A stretch of DNA of 45,617 nucleotides from RGIG8775 sp045587785 (lineage in GTDB: Bacteria; Bacillota; Clostridia; Oscillospirales; CAG-272): positions 1 through 45,617 of the forward strand of contig JAZNDA010000131.1 of NCBI GenBank assembly GCA_045587785.1, written 5' to 3'. A program made the translations under genes and the position numbers. Shown here in pieces: positions 32,183 to 39,654 of the stretch. Numbering within the stretch: position 1 is the first letter of the stretch; every line of letters starts with the position of its first letter. The notes under the pieces are model-generated. The model was given only the letters and a program-made list of their open reading frames with translations, had not been told where the DNA came from and searched no databases.

Positions 32183-33400
32183 ATGGAATTTAACGGAATC
32201 AATTTTGACACATATCTTAAGCAGTATCCCGATAAGAACGGATATTTCGGCAAGTACGGCGGCGCGTATATCTCGGACGAGCTCAAAAGAGCGATGGAGG
32301 AGATCACCGAGGCGTATTTCACGATCGCAAAATCCAGCAAATTCGTGGGCGAGCTCAGACGTATCCGCCGCGAATTTCAAGGCCGTCCCACACCTATCTC
32401 TTACCTTGAGAGACTGTCCACCAGCATCGGAAACGTTCAGCTTTACGTAAAGCGTGAGGATCTTAACCATACGGGCGCGCATAAGCTCAATCACTGCATG
32501 GGTGAGGCGCTTTTGGCAAAATACATGGGCAAAAAGAAGGTCATTGCCGAGACGGGCGCAGGTCAGCACGGTGTTGCACTGGCAACGGCGGCGGCTTATT
32601 TCGGTCTTGAGTGTGACATTTATATGGGCGCGGTAGATATCAAGAAGCAAGCCCCCAACGTGGCAAGAATGAAAATACTCGGTGCCAACGTCATTGAGGT
32701 GACCGAGGGACTTCAGACGCTCAAGGAGGCAGTGGATGCCGCATTTGCCGCCTATACAAAGGATTATAAGAACTGCATTTACTGTATCGGCAGTGTGGTG
32801 GGACCGCATCCGTTCCCGCTTATGGTGCGCGACTTCCAGCACGTTGTGGGCGAGGAGGCAAGAGAGCAGTTTATCGGCATGACAGGCGAGCTTCCCGATG
32901 CGATCGTTGCTTGCGTGGGCGGCGGCTCCAATGCGGCAGGCTTTTTCTCGGGCTTCTTGAATGACCCTGTGGATATCTACGGCATCGAGCCTCTTGGCAG
33001 AGGTGCCAAGCTGGGTGACCACGCGGCAAGCCTTCAGTACGGTGAGGAGGGCGTGATGCACGGCTTTAACTCTCTTATGCTGAAGGACGAGAACGGCGAT
33101 CCCGCACCTGTTTACTCGGTGTCCTCGGGTCTTGACTATCCATCCTCGGGGCCCGAGCATGCGTTCCTGCACGATATCGGCAGAGTGAAGTATGATGTGA
33201 TCGATGACGATGAGAGCATAGATGCCTTCTATAAGCTCTCGCGCATGGAGGGTATCATTCCTGCCCTTGAGAGCGCACATGCCGTGGCTTACGGCATCAA
33301 GCTCGCCCAGCGTATGGGCAGAGGCTCTGTGCTGATCAATTTGTCGGGCAGAGGCGATAAGGATATGGATTACGTGATCGAAAAGTACGGTATCCGATAA
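32183..33400 (+). CDS. trpB: Tryptophan synthase beta subunit, stand-alone
   Basis: PLP enzyme that joins indole and serine to tryptophan. The PLP lysine is K101 in HTGAHKLNH, the catalytic glutamate E123 in AETGAGQHG, the phosphate cup GGGSNAAG near 246, and the C-terminal LSGRGDKD binds the pyridine nitrogen. At 405 residues it is TrpB1-like in length. No trpA or other trp gene lies beside it, and it is flanked by its own T-box and terminator. It may salvage indole made by other organisms, or pair with a distant TrpA. ATG at 32183 follows ACGGAGGA. Confidence 0.96.
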   Translation: MEFNGINFDTYLKQYPDKNGYFGKYGGAYISDELKRAMEEITEAYFTIAKSSKFVGELRRIRREFQGRPTPISYLERLSTSIGNVQLYVKREDLNHTGAHKLNHCMGEALLAKYMGKKKVIAETGAGQHGVALATAAAYFGLECDIYMGAVDIKKQAPNVARMKILGANVIEVTEGLQTLKEAVDAAFAAYTKDYKNCIYCIGSVVGPHPFPLMVRDFQHVVGEEAREQFIGMTGELPDAIVACVGGGSNAAGFFSGFLNDPVDIYGIEPLGRGAKLGDHAASLQYGEEGVMHGFNSLMLKDENGDPAPVYSVSSGLDYPSSGPEHAFLHDIGRVKYDVIDDDESIDAFYKLSRMEGIIPALESAHAVAYGIKLAQRMGRGSVLINLSGRGDKDMDYVIEKYGIR

Positions 33401-33413
33401 GAATAACCAGCCG

Positions 33414-33442
33414 AATGGGGAGAGAGATCTCCCCATTTTTTT
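33414..33442 (+). terminator. Intrinsic terminator of trpB
   Basis: Ten-base stem AATGGGGAGA/TCTCCCCATT, GAGA loop, then a seven-T run. Confidence 0.93.
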
Positions 33443-33464
33443 GATATGACCGAAATTTTACTTG

Positions 33465-33493
33465 TTGACAAAACGGTGAAAACTTGATATAAT
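33465..33493 (+). promoter_or_regulatory. Sigma-A promoter of the RpiR-flavoprotein unit
   Basis: Perfect TTGACA (33465-33470), 17-base spacer, perfect TATAAT (33488-33493). Confidence 0.92.
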
Positions 33494-33536
33494 AATAAAT
33501 AATTATTTCATATGAATTATGCGGAAGGAATGCAAG

Positions 33537-34400
33537 ATGAAATCCGATTTGCTAAAGCAAATAGAGCTCGGTTTTTCGGGCTTTTCCAAGGGCCAAAAGA
33601 ATATTGCGAGCTTTATCTCCGAGCATTATGAAAAGGCGGCGTATATGACCGCGGCAAAGCTCGGCGTGGCGGTCGGCGTTTCGGAATCCACCGTGGTTCG
33701 ATTTGCCATAGAGCTTGGATATGAGGGCTATCCCGAGATGCAGCGAGCCTTGCAGGATCTGGTGCGCACGCGCCTGACCTCATTTCAGCGCATCGAGCTT
33801 TCGGACGCTTTGATTGGTGATCGGGATATTTTAGAGCAGGTCCTGCTTGCCGATGTGGAGCATCTGAGACAGACACTGGATGCGGTAGACCATGAGGCTT
33901 TTAACGCCGCTGTAGACCGTATTGTGTCCGCCAAGCGTATATACATTTTGGGCGTGCGTTCCTCGGCATCCCTTGCAGGCTTTTTGCATTATCATCTGCA
34001 AATGGCATTTGACAATCTGACGCTGGTGCAGACCACCTCGGGTAACGAGATGCTGGAACAGATCATGAGGATCGATGAGAATGACGTCATGATCGCCATC
34101 AGCTTTCCGCGTTATTCCAAGCGTATCATCAAGGCGGTGGAGTTTGCGGGGAGTAAGGGCGCCAATGTGGTGGCGCTGACCGATAGCCGCGAGTCGCCCA
34201 TTGCCGCAGGTGCCAGCCAACTTTTGACGGCAAGCAGTGACATGGCGTCCTTTGTGGATTCGCTTGTGGCACCGCTGAGTATCATCAACGCCATCGTTGT
34301 GGCGGTGGCACGTAAAAAGAAAGAGGAACTGACCACTCGTCTGAGAGATCTTGAACAGATTTGGGATGAGTATGACGTCTACGAGAAAAATCATGAATGA
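33537..34400 (+). CDS. RpiR/MurR-family transcriptional regulator
   Basis: 287 residues: an N-terminal HTH_6 domain (about 1-80; AAKLGVAVGVSESTVVRFAIELGYEGYPEMQ) and a C-terminal SIS domain (about 125-260; RIYILGVRSSASLAGFLHYHLQM and DVMIAISFPRYSKRIIKAVEFAGSKG), which binds phosphosugars. The frame can begin at 33519, but AAGGAA just inside it is the ribosome site for ATG 33537, which I choose. Family members sense sugar phosphates such as MurNAc-6-P; no sugar catabolic gene lies here, so its targets are probably elsewhere. Its stop overlaps the start of the next gene by eight bases. Confidence 0.92.
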   Translation: MKSDLLKQIELGFSGFSKGQKNIASFISEHYEKAAYMTAAKLGVAVGVSESTVVRFAIELGYEGYPEMQRALQDLVRTRLTSFQRIELSDALIGDRDILEQVLLADVEHLRQTLDAVDHEAFNAAVDRIVSAKRIYILGVRSSASLAGFLHYHLQMAFDNLTLVQTTSGNEMLEQIMRIDENDVMIAISFPRYSKRIIKAVEFAGSKGANVVALTDSRESPIAAGASQLLTASSDMASFVDSLVAPLSIINAIVVAVARKKKEELTTRLRDLEQIWDEYDVYEKNHE

Positions 34401-35634
34401 TCAGAGACATGTGATCGTGATCGGCGGCGGCGCGGCAGGCATGATGGCGGCGATCTCGGCGGCAAGGCTGGGGGCGCGTGTGACGATGTTTGAGAAAAAT
34501 GACCGTCTCGGAAAAAAGTTGAGGATCACGGGCAAGGGGAGATGCAACGTGACCAACGATTGCGATATCGGCGAGTTTTTGCAGAACGTCCCCACCAATC
34601 CCCGTTTTCTTTACGCGGCACTGAGCCATTTCGGTACCGACGATACCAAGCAGTTTTTTAAAGAGCAGGGAGTGGCACTTAAGACCGAAAGAGGCAAGCG
34701 CGTATTTCCCATGTCGGATAAAGCGCAGGATATTGTGGATGCGCTGGCAGGTGCATGCCGCGATAGCGGCGTCCGCATTGTGTTCGATAAGGTAAACCGT
34801 ATATACTATGAAAACGGAGCGGCGTGCGGTGTGCAAACGCGCACGGGGCTTCACAGAGCGGATGCAGTGATCGTTTGTACGGGCGGTATGTCCTATAAGC
34901 AAACAGGCTCCGACGGAGACGGATACCGTTTTGCGCGTGATGCGGGACTTACGGTCACGCCTCTGTTGCCGTCGCTTGTCCCTCTGACCTCTGTGGGCCG
35001 TGTTTGCGCGCGGATGCAAGGGCTGTCCCTCCGTAACGTGGCACTTCGTATTTGCGAAAAGGCAAGCGGTAAAACGGTATATGAAGATTTTGGCGAGATG
35101 ATGTTTACGCATTTTGGGCTTACGGGCCCCTTGGTTTTGTCGGCGTCGGCGCACCTGTCGGACGTGGCGTCTCATAAATATGAGGCAGTGATCGATCTCA
35201 AGCCCGCGCTTGACAGAAAAACGCTGGACGCAAGGCTCTTGCATGACTTTGCCAAATATCAGAACCGCGATTTTGACAATGCCTTGTCCGATCTGCTTCC
35301 GCAAAAAATGATCCCCGTGGTGGTGGAGCTTTCGAACATTCCGCCTCACAAAAAGGTCAATTCGATCACCAAGGAAGAACGCACTGCGCTTTGTGAGCTA
35401 CTCAAGGGCTTTCGCATTTCGATCGACGGCTTTCGCCCGATCAATGAGGCGATCATTACAAAGGGCGGCGTGGCGGTAGGGCAGATCAGCCCCAAGACCA
35501 TGGAGACCAAGAGCGTGAGAGGACTTTATTTCGCAGGCGAGGTTTTGGACCTTGATGCCTATACGGGCGGCTTCAATTTGCAGATTGCTTTTTCTACTGC
35601 AGTGCTCGCAGGCGAGAGCGCGGCTATAGGGTGA
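34393..35634 (+). CDS. HI0933-family FAD-dependent oxidoreductase (BaiN/AhpF-like fold)
   Basis: 413 residues. The N-terminal FAD site is VIVIGGGAAGMMAAISAARLG, followed by FEKNDRLGKKLRITGKGRCNVTN, the hallmark of the HI0933-like family; C-terminal motifs KGGVAVGQISPKTMETK and GLYFAGEVLDLDAYTGGFN complete it. Members are cytoplasmic flavoproteins of mostly unknown substrate, some annotated as aminoacetone oxidase or bile-acid reductase BaiN; neither can be asserted here. ATG 34393 overlaps the RpiR stop; alternative in-frame ATGs lie at 34366 and 34372. Its TGA stop is in the left arm of a small repeat (35627-35664). It is followed by the Cmk-PlsC gene. Confidence 0.88.
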   Translation: MNDQRHVIVIGGGAAGMMAAISAARLGARVTMFEKNDRLGKKLRITGKGRCNVTNDCDIGEFLQNVPTNPRFLYAALSHFGTDDTKQFFKEQGVALKTERGKRVFPMSDKAQDIVDALAGACRDSGVRIVFDKVNRIYYENGAACGVQTRTGLHRADAVIVCTGGMSYKQTGSDGDGYRFARDAGLTVTPLLPSLVPLTSVGRVCARMQGLSLRNVALRICEKASGKTVYEDFGEMMFTHFGLTGPLVLSASAHLSDVASHKYEAVIDLKPALDRKTLDARLLHDFAKYQNRDFDNALSDLLPQKMIPVVVELSNIPPHKKVNSITKEERTALCELLKGFRISIDGFRPINEAIITKGGVAVGQISPKTMETKSVRGLYFAGEVLDLDAYTGGFNLQIAFSTAVLAGESAAIG

Positions 35635-35664
35635 CAGCGAGTTCGTATATCTACTGTCACCCTA
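35627..35664 (+). repeat. Short palindromic copy of the TAGGGTGACAG repeat family
   Basis: A 38-bp unit with exact 11-base inverted ends TAGGGTGACAG and CTGTCACCCTA; ATATCTA inside the right end also matches the longer element at 11768-12033. It contains the flavoprotein stop codon and ends 23 bases before the cmk-plsC start. As RNA it would form a hairpin, though without a following T-tract. Confidence 0.75.
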
Positions 35665-35687
35665 AGAGAATAAAAAGGAGAGATATT

Positions 35688-36995
35688 ATGTTTCAAATTG
35701 CAATAGACGGCCCCAGCGGTGCGGGCAAAAGCACCATTGCCAAAGCCATTGCGGCTAAAATGGGTATTGTTTACGTGGATACGGGTGCGCTGTACCGCAC
35801 GATAGGATATTACGTTCGCAGTAAGGGCGTGGCACAGACCGAAAGCGATGTTATCGTGTCGCTTTTGCCCGAGATACACATTGAGATCAAGTATGAGAAC
35901 GGAACGCAGTATGTGTATCTGAACGGCGAGAATCTTGGAGATAAGATTAGGGAGCCCGAGATTTCCATGTATGCGTCCACAGTATCCAAGATCCCCGAGG
36001 TTCGCAGCTTTTTGCTGGATACTCAACGTGCGGTAGCGAGGGCAAACAGCGTGGTCATGGACGGTCGCGATATCGGAACCGTGATCCTGCCGGATGCCGA
36101 CGTCAAGATATTTTTGACGGCATCCGATCAAAAGAGAGCCGAGCGCCGTTTGGCAGAGCTTTTGGAAAAGGGTATTTCGACCACCTATGAGGAGGTCCTT
36201 GCCGATATGGTCGCACGTGACACGCAGGACAGAAACCGCGACATCGCGCCCGCCGTGCCTGCAGAGGATTCCATTTTGCTTGATACCTCGGATTACACCT
36301 TGGAGCAGAGCATTGATAAAGCCATCGAGATCATAGAAAAGACCTTGGCAAAAAAAAAAGGCGGTAAAAGCAAGTTCTACGCCGTTTGCCACTTCCTGTT
36401 AAACGGAATTATCCGTCTTTTGTTCCGCGTTAAGGTGGTGGGACTTGAAAACGAACCGACCGAAGGCGGCTTTTTGGTCTGCTGTAACCATATCTCAAAG
36501 CTTGATCCCGTGCTTCTTTGCGCCACACTCAAAAAGCATCAGATTTGCATGATGTCAAAGAAGGAACTTTTCAAAATTCCGCTGCTTGCACAGCTGATCA
36601 GGGCGCTTGGCGCATATCCCGTTGACAGGGGAGGCAGCGACGTCGGCGCGGTGAAACATGCCATCCGTCTTTTGAAGGACGGAAAATGTGTCGGTCTTTT
36701 CCCACAAGGAACAAGACAGCCGAATAAGAATCCCCGTGACACCAAGGTGAGAAACGGCGCGGCAATGATTGCCATGCACGCCAATGCGGCGGTTTTGCCA
36801 ATGTGCATTTACAGAGAAGGGTACGCGCCCAAGATCTTCCGCCGTACCGTGGTCTCCATAGGTAAGCCCATCCCGTTTTCCGCTTTCGGTTATGATGCTG
36901 ACAAGGCGGGTGAATATAACCGAATTTCTGAGGAAATTTTTGATGAAATATGTAAACTTGGAGAGGATGCCGAAAAATGTCTCCCGAGATCATAA
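35688..36995 (+). CDS. cmk-plsC: Fused cytidylate kinase and 1-acyl-glycerol-3-phosphate acyltransferase
   Basis: 435 residues. Residues 1-224 are CMP kinase: P-loop IDGPSGAGKST at 6-16, YVDTGALYRTIGYY, VVMDGRDIGTVILPDADVKIFLTA and RNRDIAPAVPAEDSILLDTS. After the linker LAKKKGGKSK comes a PlsC-type acyltransferase (about 232-435) with NHISKLDP near 267 (HX4D catalytic motif) and FPQGTR near 336, where FPEGTR is usual. The two genes are neighbours in many Clostridia; here they share one frame. The linker is encoded by ten consecutive A residues (36350-36359), a likely slippage site. ATG at 35688 follows AAAGGAGAG. The 3' end overlaps ispH-rpsA by 19 bases. Confidence 0.92.
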   Translation: MFQIAIDGPSGAGKSTIAKAIAAKMGIVYVDTGALYRTIGYYVRSKGVAQTESDVIVSLLPEIHIEIKYENGTQYVYLNGENLGDKIREPEISMYASTVSKIPEVRSFLLDTQRAVARANSVVMDGRDIGTVILPDADVKIFLTASDQKRAERRLAELLEKGISTTYEEVLADMVARDTQDRNRDIAPAVPAEDSILLDTSDYTLEQSIDKAIEIIEKTLAKKKGGKSKFYAVCHFLLNGIIRLLFRVKVVGLENEPTEGGFLVCCNHISKLDPVLLCATLKKHQICMMSKKELFKIPLLAQLIRALGAYPVDRGGSDVGAVKHAIRLLKDGKCVGLFPQGTRQPNKNPRDTKVRNGAAMIAMHANAAVLPMCIYREGYAPKIFRRTVVSIGKPIPFSAFGYDADKAGEYNRISEEIFDEICKLGEDAEKCLPRS

Positions 36996-39007
36996 TTGCA
37001 AAGCATGCGGGCTTTTGCTTTGGCGTCAAGCGCGCGACCGAAAAGATCGAACAGCAGATCGGGCAGGGTAAGGGAAGGATATATACCCTCGGACATTTGA
37101 TCCATAATCCGAGCTATCTTGCGCACCTTGAAAAAAACGGCGTTCGATCGGTGGAAATGGATGAGGTTGAGGACATAGCAAAGGCGGCAACAGCGGAAAA
37201 GCCCGCAACGCTCTTTTTACGCGCTCACGGTGTGCCACGTGAAACCGAAATCCGCTTGAAGGCACTTTGCGACAAATATCCGCATTTTTCGTACGTTGAC
37301 TGCACCTGCCCGTATGTCAAAAAAATTCATAATATAGCGGCGGAATGCTCAAAGGATGACCATATTTTTGTTTTGATGGGGGATGCGTCTCACCCCGAGG
37401 TGGTGGGAATCATGAGCTATTTTGACGGTGAAAAATACGTTTTTGGCTCGCCCGAACAGCTCGAATCGTCATTATGTCAAATTGACATAGACAATTTGCA
37501 CAAAAAAACACCCGTTTTTGTGGCTCAAACGACCTATAATTTGTCTGAATGGATAAAAAGTCAAAAAATTATCGAAAAACTATATACAAAATCAATTATT
37601 TTTGATACAATATGTAATGTTACGGAAAAAAGACAGACCGAAGCGCAGGCACTTTCAAAAATGTGTGATGCTATGATTGTCATTGGCGGAAAGGAAAGCT
37701 CAAATACCGCCAAGCTTGCAAGCATTTGCAGGCAATATTGTGAGAACACATGTATGATAGAGTCGGCGTCGGAGGTGAGTGCCTTTTTGCCGAACACTCA
37801 CAAAAAAGTGGGAATCGTCGCGGGTGCGTCGACACCAAGCGATATTATAGAGGAGGTTTTTAAAAACATGAGCGAAGAAAATTTTGCCCAAATGCTCGAC
37901 GAATCGTTCAAAACTTTAAATACAGGAGACACCGTTATCGGCATCGTGACCAAGGTTACAGACGCAGATCTGCAGCTTGATCTTGGTACCAAGGTCACAG
38001 GCATGATCAAAGCCGAACAGATCACGGATGATTCTTCTGTAAAGCTGACTCAGATGTTTAAGGTTGGCGATGAGGTCGAGGCCTTTGTTATTCGCGTGAG
38101 CGATGTTGAAGGCGTAGCTGAGCTTTCCAAGAAGCGTGTTGATTCGGACAAGAACTGGGTCAAGATCGTACAGGCAAGCGAAAATCAGGAAATCCTTGAA
38201 GGCAAGGTCACTGAGGCGGTCAAGGGCGGCGTTGTTGTCGTTGTTGATTCGGTGCGTATTTTTGTACCCGCATCTCAGACGGGTGTTCCGAAGGAAGGCG
38301 ACTTGAACGCCCTTGTCGGAACGGTCGTTAAGCTTAAGGTCATCGAGATCAAGCCCTTTGGTAAGAAGGCGATCGGTTCGATCCGTGCGGTTCTCCGTGA
38401 GGAGCGCCGTGCGAAGGAAGCGGCTTTCTGGGCTGAGATCGAGGAGGGCAAGAAGTACACGGGTACCGTTAAGAGCATGACAAGCTACGGCGCGTTTGTT
38501 GACCTTGGTGCAGGTGTTGACGGTATGGTTCATACCTCGGAGCTTTCCTGGAAGCACATCAAGAGCCCTGCAGACGTTCTTGCTGTCGGCGACGAGATCA
38601 CAGTTTTCGTTAAGAGCTTTGATGCTGAGAAGAAGAGAATTTCTCTTGGATACAAGACAGATGATACCAATCCGTGGTTGTTGTTCCGCAATACATACAA
38701 CACAGGTGACGTCGTATCGGTCAAGATCGTTAACATGATGCCCTTCGGTGCATTCGCGGAGATCATGGACGGCGTTGACGGTCTGATCCACATTTCTCAG
38801 ATCGCACAGACCAGAATCGGCAAGCCTGCCGATGTGCTTGAGCTCGGTCAAGAGGTCGATGCCAAGATCATTGAAATTGATGACGAGAACAAGAAGGTAA
38901 GCCTTTCTATCCGCGTTTTGCTTGACGAAGCGCAGGCAGAGGCTGAGGCTATGCCCGAGGAAGCTGCTGAGGCGGAAGAAACCGCCGCTGAAGAAGCTGC
39001 TGAGTAA
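36977..39007 (+). CDS. ispH-rpsA: Fused IspH (HMBPP reductase) and ribosomal protein S1-like protein
   Basis: 676 residues. Residues 1-297 are IspH, the [4Fe-4S] last enzyme of the MEP isoprenoid pathway: cluster cysteines C14 (HAGFCFGVKRA), C111 (DCTCPYVKKIH) and C213 (DTICNVTEKRQ), with ASHPEV (H139, E141), GGKESSNT and AGASTPSDI. From about 315 to 650 there are four S1 RNA-binding repeats; the third and fourth have the clearest motifs (YGAFVDLGAGVDGMVHTSELS; FGAFAEIMDGVDGLIHISQIA). An Ala/Glu-rich tail ends the protein. Bifunctional IspH/S1 frames are known in Clostridia. An internal AGGAGG and ATG (37868) sit at the domain junction. Start codon 36977 overlaps the Cmk-PlsC 3' end. Confidence 0.95.
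   Translation: MSPEIIIAKHAGFCFGVKRATEKIEQQIGQGKGRIYTLGHLIHNPSYLAHLEKNGVRSVEMDEVEDIAKAATAEKPATLFLRAHGVPRETEIRLKALCDKYPHFSYVDCTCPYVKKIHNIAAECSKDDHIFVLMGDASHPEVVGIMSYFDGEKYVFGSPEQLESSLCQIDIDNLHKKTPVFVAQTTYNLSEWIKSQKIIEKLYTKSIIFDTICNVTEKRQTEAQALSKMCDAMIVIGGKESSNTAKLASICRQYCENTCMIESASEVSAFLPNTHKKVGIVAGASTPSDIIEEVFKNMSEENFAQMLDESFKTLNTGDTVIGIVTKVTDADLQLDLGTKVTGMIKAEQITDDSSVKLTQMFKVGDEVEAFVIRVSDVEGVAELSKKRVDSDKNWVKIVQASENQEILEGKVTEAVKGGVVVVVDSVRIFVPASQTGVPKEGDLNALVGTVVKLKVIEIKPFGKKAIGSIRAVLREERRAKEAAFWAEIEEGKKYTGTVKSMTSYGAFVDLGAGVDGMVHTSELSWKHIKSPADVLAVGDEITVFVKSFDAEKKRISLGYKTDDTNPWLLFRNTYNTGDVVSVKIVNMMPFGAFAEIMDGVDGLIHISQIAQTRIGKPADVLELGQEVDAKIIEIDDENKKVSLSIRVLLDEAQAEAEAMPEEAAEAEETAAEEAAE
37851..37870 (+). 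promoter_or_regulatory. Internal ribosome binding site and in-frame ATG inside ispH-rpsA
   Basis: AGGAGG (37851-37856), 11-base AT-rich spacer, ATG (37868-37870) in the same frame, opening MSEENFAQMLDESF. Initiation here would give a free four-repeat S1 protein of 379 residues. Confidence 0.6.
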
Positions 39008-39018
39008 GTAAAACCAAA

Positions 39019-39060
39019 ATGCTCTCCGACGCTTTATGTGACGGAGAGCATTTAACTTTT
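39019..39060 (+). terminator. Probable terminator or attenuator after ispH-rpsA
   Basis: Ten-base stem ATGCTCTCCG (39019-39028) with CGGAGAGCAT (39042-39051), 13-base loop, followed by TTAACTTTT, a weak T-tract. The next gene begins 16 bases later without an obvious promoter, so some readthrough is expected. Confidence 0.65.
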
Positions 39061-39075
39061 GAAGGAAGAAATTTT

Positions 39076-39624
39076 ATGCTGGAAGAAATTAAGTTGCAAG
39101 CGGCGCAGGCAACAAAAGAGCTCATAGAAGTGTCGGGAATTGCGTGCGGCGAATTGTTTGTGGTCGGATGCTCGTCGTCGGAGATCGTAGGTGAGCATAT
39201 AGGAAAAGGCTCCAGTTTGGATGCCGCAAAGGCGGCGTTTGATGGCATATATCCGATGCTGTGCGAAAAGGGGATCTATCTTGCCGCACAGTGCTGTGAG
39301 CATTTGAACCGAGTTCTCATTGTGGAAAAGGAATATGCACTTGCTCACGGACTTGAGATCGTTTGTGTCAAGCCTCAGCCAAAGGCGGGAGGCTCATTTG
39401 CCACAACGGCGTATGAGCGCTTTAAGGACCCCGTGGCTGTTGAAACGGCACAGGCGGTGGCAGGGATGGATATCGGCGGTACGCTGATCGGTATGCATCT
39501 GAAACGTGTTGCGGTTCCCGTTCGTTTGTCGATGAAGCATATTGGTCAGGCAAATCTGATTTGCGCAAGAACGCGTCCGAAATTTGTCGGCGGCATGAGG
39601 GCTGTATACCCAGAAAATATTTGA
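39076..39624 (+). CDS. UPF0340 (YwlG-like, TIGR01440) protein
   Basis: 182 residues. The phrases ELFVVGCSSSEIVGEHIGKGSS, GIYLAAQCCEHLNRVLIVE, PQPKAGGSFATTAY and AGMDIGGTLIGMHLKRVAVPVR are those of the UPF0340/YwlG family, conserved in Firmicutes with no established function. The protein is soluble, without a signal peptide. ATG at 39076 follows GAAGGAAG; an upstream in-frame ATG at 39019 lies in the terminator hairpin and is rejected. It is 30 bases upstream of the antiporter gene, possibly in the same transcript. Confidence 0.9.
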   Translation: MLEEIKLQAAQATKELIEVSGIACGELFVVGCSSSEIVGEHIGKGSSLDAAKAAFDGIYPMLCEKGIYLAAQCCEHLNRVLIVEKEYALAHGLEIVCVKPQPKAGGSFATTAYERFKDPVAVETAQAVAGMDIGGTLIGMHLKRVAVPVRLSMKHIGQANLICARTRPKFVGGMRAVYPENI

Positions 39625-39654
39625 CAACATCTGAAAGATTCGAAGGGAAGAATT

